The notes beneath the pieces are model-generated. The model searched no databases, had not been told where the DNA came from, and saw nothing but the letters and a program-made list of their open reading frames with translations. This document shows, one piece after another, positions 52,563 through 59,664 of a stretch of DNA of 64,000 nt (position 1 is the first letter of the stretch; every line of letters begins with the position of its first letter). Source of the DNA: Verrucomicrobiia bacterium (GTDB lineage Bacteria > Verrucomicrobiota > Verrucomicrobiia > Limisphaerales > DSYF01); the NCBI GenBank assembly GCA_035765895.1, contig DASTWL010000088.1:1-64000 (forward strand), read 5' to 3'. A program made the position numbers and the translations under genes.

Positions 52563-53599
52563 CGGCTTTGCTGCACCTGTCGGGTGATTTCAAATGCCAG
52601 ATCCAGCGCCAGCTTCGCCGAGGCGCCACTGACCAGCGGTGTTTGCTTCTCGCGCACGCACGCGACGAAGTGCTGCAATTCCAGCTTCAGCGGCTCGTCC
52701 TTTGCGATGGGCACGGGCTCGCGCACAATGCGTTTGCCGGCAAACTCGCTGACGATGGTGGAGTCCTTCGCCGCGAGCAGCTTTTTCAGCAGCGAGCTTT
52801 CGGTTTCGCCTTCGCGGGCAACGCGGTAAATGAAGCCTTCCTGAGCGCGGTAATCGAGCGAGATGTAGCTGGGCGACGCGCCGCCGCTGAACACGCGAAT
52901 CTTGCGCATCCGCTCGGGGCTGACGCGACTGACCGTGAGGTTGGCCACACAGCCGTTGGCAAAGCGCAGCCGTGCGTTCGCGATGTCCTCCGAAGCACTC
53001 AGCACCGGGATGCCCACGGCGTCCACGCTCGTTACCGGTGCCTGCACGAATGCCAGCACCACGTCGAGATCGTGAATCATCAAATCAAGCACCACGCCGA
53101 CATCGGTGGAACGCGCCGGATAAGGCGACAGCCGGTGGGTTTCGATGAAGCGCGGTTCGGTGGCCACGGTTTGGAGATACTGGAACACCGGGTTGAAGCG
53201 CTCCACGTGGCCGACCTGGAGCACGAGATTGTTCGCGCGCGCCAGTTCAACCAGCTCGCCTGCCTGCGCGGTGTCGTCGGTCATCGGTTTTTCGACCAGC
53301 ACGTGCCTGCCCGCGCTCAACAATTGTCTGGCGAGTTCAAAGTGTGTGACGGTCGGCGTCACGATGTTCAGCGCATCGCAGGCCGCCGCCGCTTCGGCGA
53401 CGGAGGTGAAGGCGCGGACGCGATGTTGCTCGGCGAATTTGCGTGCCGTCTCGGCGGCCACATCATAAACGCCGACGAATTCGACCTGTCCGGCCGCCGC
53501 GAGTTCCGCGTAAAGGCGCACGTGCTGCTTGCCGAGCGAACCCGTGCCCAGCACGGCCACGCGAATCTTGCCGGCGGGGGGAGCCTTGCCCGTAGTCAT
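52559..53599 (-). CDS. Gfo/Idh/MocA-family oxidoreductase paired with lpxB
   Basis: 346 residues. NAD-binding VAVLGTGSLGKQHVRLY, HVLVEKPMTDD with the conserved EKP, VGHVERFNPVF and DLMIHDLDVVL (Asp/His catalytic region). Stop-start overlap with lpxB suggests a role in lipid A sugar supply. GnnA, a UDP-GlcNAc 3-dehydrogenase of this family, makes the precursor of GlcN3N-containing lipid A, but its partner aminotransferase GnnB is not here. The start at 53599 (MTTGKAPP) is preferred over 53650, which enters the divergent promoter region. Confidence 0.86.
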   Translation of the reverse strand: MTTGKAPPAGKIRVAVLGTGSLGKQHVRLYAELAAAGQVEFVGVYDVAAETARKFAEQHRVRAFTSVAEAAAACDALNIVTPTVTHFELARQLLSAGRHVLVEKPMTDDTAQAGELVELARANNLVLQVGHVERFNPVFQYLQTVATEPRFIETHRLSPYPARSTDVGVVLDLMIHDLDVVLAFVQAPVTSVDAVGIPVLSASEDIANARLRFANGCVANLTVSRVSPERMRKIRVFSGGASPSYISLDYRAQEGFIYRVAREGETESSLLKKLLAAKDSTIVSEFAGKRIVREPVPIAKDEPLKLELQHFVACVREKQTPLVSGASAKLALDLAFEITRQVQQSR

Positions 53600-53687
53600 G
53601 CACCGAGTGTGCATGGCGCGCCGGTGGCTGGCAACAGTGTGAACTTTCAACTTTCATCACGCGCGCGCCCGCTCTTAGACTGCGCGC

Positions 53688-54335
53688 GTGCCAGTTCTGG
53701 GTTACATCCTGCTTGGTTTGTGTGCGTATCTGCTGGGCTCGATTCCCACGGGCTACCTCGTGGCGTGCGCCCGGGGCATTGACATTCGCACCGTGGGGAG
53801 CGGCAACATCGGCGCGACGAATGCCTTTCGCGTGCTCGGCAAGCCGGCGGGAATCTTCGTGCTCGTCGCCGACGGCCTGAAAGGTTACGCGGCCTGCACC
53901 TGGATGGCCGATCCGTTGTTGCACGTGTTCGGCGTGCCGCCGGAGCACGCCATCACGGAGCGGGTCGTGGCGGGCATCATTGCGGTGCTCGGCCACAACT
54001 TCACCTGCTGGCTGCGCTTCAAGGGCGGCAAGGGCATCGCCACCACGGCCGGTGTTTATTTCGCGGTCGCGCCGCTGGCGGCCGGCATCGCTCTCGCCGC
54101 GTGGACGATTTTCTTCGTTGCGACCCGATACGTCTCCGTCGCGTCGCTTGTGGCGGCGGTGGCGCTGCCGACGGCTGTGTGGGTCACGCAATCCAGCATT
54201 CCGCTGGGCGTCGTGACCACCGCCGTGGGCGGGCTCGCCATCTGGAAGCATCGCGGCAACATCGCACGGCTCAAGGCGGGCACCGAAAACCGGATCGTCT
54301 TCGGCCGGAAACGGGCGGAAGGAGGGAAGGCATGA
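53688..54335 (+). CDS. plsY: Glycerol-3-phosphate acyltransferase PlsY
   Basis: 215 residues with about five membrane helices. Family motifs: LGSIPTGYL, GSGNIGATNAFRVLGK, VLGHNFTCWLRFKGGKGIAT and HRGNIARLKAGTENRI. It acylates glycerol 3-phosphate using acyl-phosphate from PlsX. The start is a GTG. Its stop overlaps gpsA as ATGA (54332-54335), pairing substrate synthesis with use. Confidence 0.95.
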   Translation: MPVLGYILLGLCAYLLGSIPTGYLVACARGIDIRTVGSGNIGATNAFRVLGKPAGIFVLVADGLKGYAACTWMADPLLHVFGVPPEHAITERVVAGIIAVLGHNFTCWLRFKGGKGIATTAGVYFAVAPLAAGIALAAWTIFFVATRYVSVASLVAAVALPTAVWVTQSSIPLGVVTTAVGGLAIWKHRGNIARLKAGTENRIVFGRKRAEGGKA

Positions 54336-55309
54336 GAATCACTGTTCTGGGAGCGGGCGCGTGGGGCGCGGCACTCGCCAAGGTGCTGCATGAAAACGGC
54401 AACGCCGTGACGTTGTGGGACATCAACCCCGACCTGCTCGCGGAATTGCGCCAGGGCCGCAGCGAACGCCTGCTGCCCGGCGTGCCATTGCCGACGGACT
54501 GGAAGGTGGAAGCGGATTTTGAAAAGGCGGTTGGCGGGCGCGAATGCCTGATCATGGCCATTCCGTCGCAGGCGTTCCGTCAAGTTGCGGCACGGCTCGC
54601 CGGCCATCCGGCGATTTTGGTCAGTGTCACCAAGGGCATCGAATATGAAACCGGCGAAACCATGAGCCGCATTTTGCGGGAACATGCACCAGCCAATCGC
54701 GTGGCGGCGCTGTCTGGACCGAGCTTTGCCCGGGAAGTTGCGCTCGGCATTCCCACCGCCGTGGTGTGCGCCTGCGAAAGCGACGGCACGGCGCGCACGG
54801 TGCAGGGACTTTTTCACCGGCCGGAGTTTCGCATCTACCGCAGCACGGACATTCTCGGCGTCGAATACGGCGGCGCGTTGAAGAACGTCATCGCCATCGC
54901 CGCCGGCGTGAGCGACGGCCTTGGCTATGGCGACAACACGAAGGCCGGGCTGGTCACGCGCTCGCTTTCCGAAATGCGCCGGCTCGGCGTGGCCTGTGGC
55001 GCGCAGCCGGACACGTTTGCCGGCCTGAGCGGCTTGGGCGATTTGATGCTGACCTGTTTCTCGCGGCAAAGCCGCAATCGCGACCTGGGCGACCGGTTGG
55101 GCCGGGGTGAAACGATGGAGGCGATTCAGGCGTCGCACCCGAAACTGGCCGAAGGTCATCCGACGGCGCGTTCGGCGTATCGCCTCGCGCAGGAAAAGGA
55201 CGTGCCCACGCCGATCATCGATGAAGTCTATCGCGTGCTCTACGAGGGCAAGGATGCGAAGCTGGCGGTGCGGGAATTGATTTCCCGTGCGTTCAAGGCG
55301 GAAGACTAA
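54332..55309 (+). CDS. gpsA: Glycerol-3-phosphate dehydrogenase [NAD(P)+]
   Basis: 325 residues: ITVLGAGAWGAALAKVLHENG (dinucleotide loop), LVSVTKGIEYETGETMS, LSGPSFAREVALGIPTAVV, EYGGALKNVIAIAAGVSDGLGYGDNTKAGLVTRSL in overlapping order with the catalytic Lys, and GLSGLGDLMLTC. It reduces dihydroxyacetone phosphate for phospholipid synthesis. GGAGGG at 54321-54326 is a strong ribosome-binding site. Convergent with thrH 6 bases later. Confidence 0.96.
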   Translation: MRITVLGAGAWGAALAKVLHENGNAVTLWDINPDLLAELRQGRSERLLPGVPLPTDWKVEADFEKAVGGRECLIMAIPSQAFRQVAARLAGHPAILVSVTKGIEYETGETMSRILREHAPANRVAALSGPSFAREVALGIPTAVVCACESDGTARTVQGLFHRPEFRIYRSTDILGVEYGGALKNVIAIAAGVSDGLGYGDNTKAGLVTRSLSEMRRLGVACGAQPDTFAGLSGLGDLMLTCFSRQSRNRDLGDRLGRGETMEAIQASHPKLAEGHPTARSAYRLAQEKDVPTPIIDEVYRVLYEGKDAKLAVRELISRAFKAED

Positions 55310-55315
55310 TTCTGA

Positions 55316-55927
55316 TCAACTGGCCGCCAGGACGGCCTTGATTTCCCGCAACAACTCGGCGTGTGACTCCACGGCTTTGAACTTCGGAAACTCGCGCTTC
55401 ACATTTTCCGGCGCATGGATGAGAAAGCCCACATGCGCTTCGCTCAGCATCGCGGTGTCGTTGTAGGAATCGCCGGCCGAGATGACGCGGTAATTCAACA
55501 GCTTCAGCGCGGCCACAGCGCGCTGCTTCTGCTCGGGAATGCGCAGTTGATAGCCGGTGACGCGGTCGTTCTCGACGATCAGCCGGTGGCAGAACAGCGT
55601 GGGCCAGTTGAGCTGGCGCATCAGCGGCTGCGCAAATTGCTCGAATGTGTCCGAGAGAATGATGACCTGCACGAGCGTGCGCAGTTCGTTCAGGAACTCC
55701 AGTGCGCCGGGCAGGGGCTGCAGCGAGCCGATGACGGCCTGAATCTGCGACAGCGTGATGCCGTGCCGGCCGAGAATGTCGAGCCGGTAGCGCATGAGCC
55801 GGTCGTAATCCGGTTCGTCGCGCGTCGTGCGGCGAAGTTCGGCAATGCCCGTTCTCTCCGCGACGGCAATCCAGATTTCCGGCGTCAGAACGCCTTCCAT
55901 GTCCAAGGTCACAATGGCCTGCTGCAT
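55316..55927 (-). CDS. thrH: ThrH-type phosphoserine phosphatase / homoserine kinase-like HAD protein
   Basis: 203 residues: TLDMEGVLTPEIWIAVAE (HAD motif I, with Glu at the usual second Asp place, as in ThrH), TTRDEPDYDRLMRYRLDIL, VIILSDTFEQFAQPLMRQL (motif II), FCHRLIVENDRVTGYQLR and VISAGDSYNDTAMLSEAHVGFLIHAPENV (motif III). Pseudomonas ThrH dephosphorylates phosphoserine and can pass phosphate to homoserine. No other serine or threonine gene is adjacent. Confidence 0.92.
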   Translation of the reverse strand: MQQAIVTLDMEGVLTPEIWIAVAERTGIAELRRTTRDEPDYDRLMRYRLDILGRHGITLSQIQAVIGSLQPLPGALEFLNELRTLVQVIILSDTFEQFAQPLMRQLNWPTLFCHRLIVENDRVTGYQLRIPEQKQRAVAALKLLNYRVISAGDSYNDTAMLSEAHVGFLIHAPENVKREFPKFKAVESHAELLREIKAVLAAS

Positions 55928-56021
55928 CGGGCGCGGAGGATTCCAATTTGGACCCGGGCTGTCGAGCCTGTGTTGGCTTTACTCGACCGTCGGTGCGTGT
56001 CACAACTGCGCGGATAAAACC

Positions 56022-57329
56022 ATGAAATCATTCAGCCGTTTCCTGCTTCTTGGCAGCGTGAGCTTTGGACTCGCTGCTTGTGCGACCGCGCCGCGGATGG
56101 CGGACCGCGCCGTGCCCGCGTTTCCCGGCGCAGAAGGCTTCGGCGCGCTGACCACCGGCGGCCGCGGCGGCAAGGTGTATCGCGTGACGAATTTGCAGGA
56201 TGCCGGTCCGGGCTCGTTCCGTGACGCCGTCAGCAAACCACATCGCACGGTCGTCTTCGACGTGGGGGGCGTCATTCGCCTTCAGTCCAATGTGGCGGTC
56301 GCCAGCGATGTCACGCTGGCCGGCCAGTCCGCGCCGGGCGAGGGCATCGCCCTTTACGGGCGCTCCGTGTCGTTCAGCGGTGCGAGCAACGTGGTGGTTC
56401 GCTACCTGCGCTTTCGTGAGGGCATCGGCGGTGACCGGGGGAAGTGTGCGGTGAACATCGCCGGCGGCAGCCAGCTCATTTTTGACCATTGCTCGATTCA
56501 ATGGGGCCGCTGGGATTGTCTCGGGGTGACGCGCGGCAGCCACGACATCACCTTCCAGCACTGCCTGATTGGCGAAGGGCTCGACCCGCAGCGCTTTGGC
56601 GCGCTCGTGGATTCCGTCACCAACGTGACGTTCAGCCACAACCTCTGGATCAACAACCACAGCCGCAATCCCAAGGCGAAGGGGCGCATCCAATATCTCA
56701 ACAACGTGGTTTACAACTGGGGCGTCACCGGTCTGGTGGGCGGTCACTCGGCGGCGCCGCATCAACTTGACGTGGTGGGCAATTATTTCATCAAGGGGCC
56801 GTCCTCGAATGACCGTTTCGTCGGCCAGTTTGCCGCGACGGACCACGTGTTTCAGGAGGGCAACGTGGCCGACCTGGATTGCGACGGCACATTGAACGGC
56901 CGGGCGGTGGTGGCGGCGGACTTCGGCGCCGGCGAGCACCAGCCGACCTTTGTTCCGCGGTCTTCCATGCAACCGCCAGTTCCGGTGACCCTGCAACCCG
57001 CGGCGGCGGCTTGTTCGAATGTGCTGGCCACGGCCGGCGCGTCGCTGCGGCGCGACGCGGTGGACCGGCGCTTGATTGATGAAGTGGCTTCGCTCGGGGC
57101 GCGCGGAAAAATCATTCGCAGCGAGATGGAAGTCGGCGGCCTCGGCGAACTCGCGGGCGGTGCCGCTCCGCTGAGCACGGCGGCTGACGGAATTCCCGAC
57201 GCGTGGAAGGTGGCTCATGGACTTGATCCCCGGGCGGCGAGCGTTGCCAACGGCGATTTCAACGGCGACGGTTACCCGAATGTGGAGAAGTATTTAAACT
57301 CGCTGGTGGAGCAGAATGGCAGCCGTTAG
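56022..57329 (+). CDS. Secreted pectate-lyase-like lipoprotein (PL1-type beta-helix)
   Basis: 435 residues. A lipoprotein signal (LLLGSVSFGLAAC, lipobox LAAC) is followed by PAFPGAEGFGALTTGGRGG, VYRVTNLQDAGPGSFRDAV, VVFDVGGVIRL and the right-handed beta-helix of PL1 proteins (IFDHCSIQWG, ITFQHCLIGEGL, VTFSHNLWINNHSRNP). The C-terminal DAWKVAHGLDP and GDFNGDGYPNVEKYLNSL form a calcium-loop, dockerin-like end common in planctomycete and verrucomicrobial pectate lyases. The substrate is pectin or another uronide polymer by family. The stop overlaps the convergent gene by 4 bases. Confidence 0.87.
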   Translation: MKSFSRFLLLGSVSFGLAACATAPRMADRAVPAFPGAEGFGALTTGGRGGKVYRVTNLQDAGPGSFRDAVSKPHRTVVFDVGGVIRLQSNVAVASDVTLAGQSAPGEGIALYGRSVSFSGASNVVVRYLRFREGIGGDRGKCAVNIAGGSQLIFDHCSIQWGRWDCLGVTRGSHDITFQHCLIGEGLDPQRFGALVDSVTNVTFSHNLWINNHSRNPKAKGRIQYLNNVVYNWGVTGLVGGHSAAPHQLDVVGNYFIKGPSSNDRFVGQFAATDHVFQEGNVADLDCDGTLNGRAVVAADFGAGEHQPTFVPRSSMQPPVPVTLQPAAAACSNVLATAGASLRRDAVDRRLIDEVASLGARGKIIRSEMEVGGLGELAGGAAPLSTAADGIPDAWKVAHGLDPRAASVANGDFNGDGYPNVEKYLNSLVEQNGSR

Positions 57330-58105
57330 CGGCGTCCCGGGAGGCTGCCGACGGCGAACAGCGCGCCGGCGGCCATGACGGTGGCCGGGGCCCATTCGTT
57401 GTGCCGCAGCAACACGCCGGCAAAACGCAGCGAGAGCGCACACCAGACCCACAGTGGCATTGAGTTGGCCGGACGTGTTTGAGGAAACTTGTCGATGAGC
57501 AGCGGTGTCATCAGTGTTTGAATGAGGAGGCTGATGATGCTCCAGCCGGCCAGCAAAAAAATCCATGCGCCGGGGGAATGGCCATCCGTCGCGCCAGTAG
57601 TGGCGAAACCAAAGCCAAACAACGTCGTGAGCAGCGTGGCCAGGGCAATGACCCGGTAGCCATGGTGTGAATGCGCGCGGTGCGAATGCAGCAGGGCGCG
57701 CGCGGCGTCGCGTGCGTTGAGGGCGGCGACGGTCCAGATGATGGGAACCACGGCCGGGACGAGCCCCAACAGTTTTGGCGGGGGAACGGCCGGCCACGCA
57801 CCGTTTCCAAACGGCAGGCCGATGACGCTATTTACGGCGTGGCTCAGACCGCCGAGGACGGCCGCAACGATGCCGGCGGACATGATTTGGACGAGCGGCA
57901 GTTTAATGGCCAGGCTGGCGCAGGTTGCCATCAACGCTGCAGCCCAGAACGAGCCGGTTATCCAGTCGGCCGCCGCTCCGCCGGGCGCAAGCACCTCGGC
58001 AGCCGTCAAACCAGCCATCACGATCCACGCCCCCCACGCGACCGCTCGCCAAGGGGCGGTTGGTTGGTGGGGGGACCATTCTGGAGCATTGGAGCCGGCG
58101 AGCAC
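57326..58105 (-). CDS. Carotenoid-biosynthesis-type (CruF/DUF422-like) membrane protein
   Basis: About 259 residues with seven or so membrane helices. The stretch GLSHAVNSVIGLPFGNGAW, LLGLVPAVVPIIWTVAALNARDAARALL and LLIQTLMTPLLIDKFPQTRP follows the DUF422 pattern seen in bacteriochlorophyll/carotenoid hydratase-like proteins. Whether it hydrates carotenoids here is unknown, and no crt gene is in the window. The frame is open to 58282, but residues before the GTG at 58105 are polar, Pro/Arg-rich and overlap the divergent start, so the shorter form is chosen; ATG 58264 is the alternative. Confidence 0.6.
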   Translation of the reverse strand: MLAGSNAPEWSPHQPTAPWRAVAWGAWIVMAGLTAAEVLAPGGAAADWITGSFWAAALMATCASLAIKLPLVQIMSAGIVAAVLGGLSHAVNSVIGLPFGNGAWPAVPPPKLLGLVPAVVPIIWTVAALNARDAARALLHSHRAHSHHGYRVIALATLLTTLFGFGFATTGATDGHSPGAWIFLLAGWSIISLLIQTLMTPLLIDKFPQTRPANSMPLWVWCALSLRFAGVLLRHNEWAPATVMAAGALFAVGSLPGRR

Positions 58106-58262
58106 GGGCGGGAGCGTAACAGTGGGCGGTCGCCATCGCAGTGCGAAAATTGGCACACTGGCTGGAAACGAGACACGCAACGGACGCGAACCGTCAGTTG
58201 CGGGCGGTTTCCGACCTTGTCGAGTGGCGTTGAAGCTGCTTTGCTCAAGCGCGATTCGATTC

Positions 58263-58682
58263 ATGAAACTTGAAGCAGCCATCCGCGAAATAAAGACGTG
58301 CGCCGACCAGATGAATGCCCGCTACGGGCGCATGGTGTTTGACGAGTGGGCGATTGTGTCACTGGCGGACGGCAAGGCGAAGCTCGTCCATTACCTCGGA
58401 CCGCGCCTGGCGGGCTTCCAGCGGAATTTTGCCGCTGATGCCGCCGGCCTGCGGGAGGGTTTTTCCGCCCAGAACTACGCGGTCGGAGACTTTGAGTTTT
58501 CCCGGCACGGCGTCGGCACCAGTTTTGAGTCCTTCATGGTCATAGGCCCGGGGCTCTATTTGATCTGCAACAACACCGCACTGTCCATGGACATGATCGC
58601 GAAGGAATCGACGTGGCTGGCCGCGCAGGTGCCATTCGCTGAACTCGGTGACAAATTCAGGGCCGATCCGCTGGCGGTTTGA
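58263..58682 (+). CDS. Conserved hypothetical protein, single-domain
   Basis: 139 residues: LEAAIREIKTCADQMNARYG, MVFDEWAIVSLADGKAKLVHYLGPR, AVGDFEFSRHGVGTSFESFMVIGPGLYLICNNT, and WLAAQVPFAELGDKFRADPL. Length and alternating helix/strand pattern suggest a compact roadblock/longin-like or sensor fold, but this is impression only. Similar proteins occur widely in Verrucomicrobia (recalled) with no known role. No signal peptide. It stands alone. Confidence 0.72.
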   Translation: MKLEAAIREIKTCADQMNARYGRMVFDEWAIVSLADGKAKLVHYLGPRLAGFQRNFAADAAGLREGFSAQNYAVGDFEFSRHGVGTSFESFMVIGPGLYLICNNTALSMDMIAKESTWLAAQVPFAELGDKFRADPLAV

Positions 58683-58726
58683 CATTCCTCCCGACGCCCG
58701 ACCCGCGGCGTCGGCTCACGGGAAAA

Positions 58727-59293
58727 TCACATGGTCAGGGTGCGCGGATCGATTTTGCGCACTTCCCATTTCTGCGCCTCGCGATTCTGCCAGGGGGCAA
58801 TGACGATCTGCGGCGACCCGCCCCGCGCCCCCGGAACGGCCGTCAAGGTTTCGCCGGACTTGGCGGCGGCAATCTTGTAACTCCCGTCCGGCAGCTTGGT
58901 GAAAATCCACGCGGGCTGCTCCGCGGCATTTTGCGGCAGGGCGGTTTGTTTTACGGGCGGGTTGGTTCCTTCCGATGCCGGCGCCGGTGCGATGGTTTTG
59001 GACGTGAAATGATTCTGCAGACAAAAGGTCGCGTCACCGGCGGACAGCAATTTCCAGGTCATGCATTTCCAAGGTTGCGCGGGATAAAGCACGATGGGCG
59101 TTCCATCGGCCCGGTTGGCGTCTTCCGGCCGCAATAAGTCGCCGAATTGTTTGTTGCGAATCTGCACGGAGTCCGATGGCCTCAGTTCCGCGCCGGCCAT
59201 GTCGGCGGTGCGCGCCGCAATGTCCGATGCCTGCGTGAGTGAGGTGCCGCAGAGCAGGCTGATCATTAGCCCCAGCTTGGTGAGCGTGTTCAT
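58727..59293 (-). CDS. Secreted beta-trefoil (ricin-type) lectin-like protein
   Basis: 188 residues: signal peptide (LTKLGLMISLLCGTSLTQA), then repeating segments with trefoil-like endings: PAQPWKCMTWKLLSAGDATFCLQNHFTSK, QPAWIFTKLPDGSYKIAAAKSGETLTAV and APWQNREAQKWEVRKID. The QKWEV-type motif marks each lobe of ricin-B folds. It may bind glycans at the cell surface next to the GH127 enzyme encoded divergently. Only two to three lobes are easily seen. Confidence 0.7.
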   Translation of the reverse strand: MNTLTKLGLMISLLCGTSLTQASDIAARTADMAGAELRPSDSVQIRNKQFGDLLRPEDANRADGTPIVLYPAQPWKCMTWKLLSAGDATFCLQNHFTSKTIAPAPASEGTNPPVKQTALPQNAAEQPAWIFTKLPDGSYKIAAAKSGETLTAVPGARGGSPQIVIAPWQNREAQKWEVRKIDPRTLTM

Positions 59294-59367
59294 TTTTGTT
59301 TGCAGATTAACTCATAACGCGGACGCTGCGTCTTGTCACATGAATCGGCTACACCGGTGTGGCGGCT

Positions 59368-59385
59368 GTCACCCAAGCATGCGAC
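59368..59385 (+). repeat. Repeated 18-base motif, copy 1
   Basis: GTCACCCAAGCATGCGAC. A second copy (63222-63239) differs at one base and lies upstream of the next plus-strand gene. Shorter shared blocks TGTGAGGGTGG (59461, 63241) and ATGCGACGTGT (59493, 63233) accompany it. The motif is an imperfect inverted repeat (GTCxC...GxGAC). Confidence 0.6.
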
Positions 59386-59527
59386 AGGACGCAGCGGGGT
59401 GGGTTGGCTAGCGTGGCAAGGTAATCGCAAGCATCGTTTGCAGCAGGACGGAAAACGTCATGTGAGGGTGGTTTTCCCCGAGACGCAGCGGGATGCGACG
59501 TGTTCATTGAACTCTGTGCTTCTGAAT

Positions 59528-59547
59528 TTGGTTGGTTGGTTGGTTGG
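59528..59547 (+). repeat. (TTGG)5 tandem tetranucleotide
   Basis: Five perfect copies of TTGG directly before the terminator stem. Five GG pairs spaced by TT could form a two-layer G-quadruplex in RNA or DNA, and the tract could vary in copy number by slippage. Confidence 0.7.
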
Positions 59548-59551
59548 TGGT

Positions 59552-59593
59552 GGGCAGGAATCACACTGGGGAGCGTGATTCCTGCCCTTTTTT
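59552..59593 (+). terminator. Strong Rho-independent terminator without an upstream gene
   Basis: GGGCAGGAATCAC (59552-59564) pairs perfectly over 13 bp with GTGATTCCTGCCC (59575-59587) around a 10-base loop and is followed by six T. It faces the plus strand. The last plus-strand gene ended 870 bases earlier, so it must end a non-coding transcript or attenuate GH127 expression. Confidence 0.85.
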
Positions 59594-59664
59594 ATTGTCC
59601 GTGACGACGGAACGGCGCGTAAATGATGCGATAAACTTGGGTGCTGACTGCGGCACCGCCAGCT

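Larger units (their letters stand above)
59294..59664 (+). other. Structured non-coding leader upstream of the GH127 gene
   Basis: 371 bases without a supportable gene. 59324-59342 pairs with 59378-59396 over 19 positions with a single mismatch and one wobble. The arm GACGCAGCG of that stem (59388-59396) is repeated at 59482-59490, offering an alternative partner for 59324-59332. Also present are the palindrome ACACCGGTGT (59351-59360), a (TTGG)5 tract (59528-59547) and a strong terminator (59552-59593). Together these suggest a regulatory RNA, either a leader of the GH127 transcript or a separate small RNA. Confidence 0.5.

Noticed and set aside
59333-59578. 81-codon TTG-initiated frame through the GH127 leader as a leader peptide
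   Set aside because: No ribosome-binding site, no codon bias, and it ends inside the terminator stem. The structural RNA reading explains the region better.
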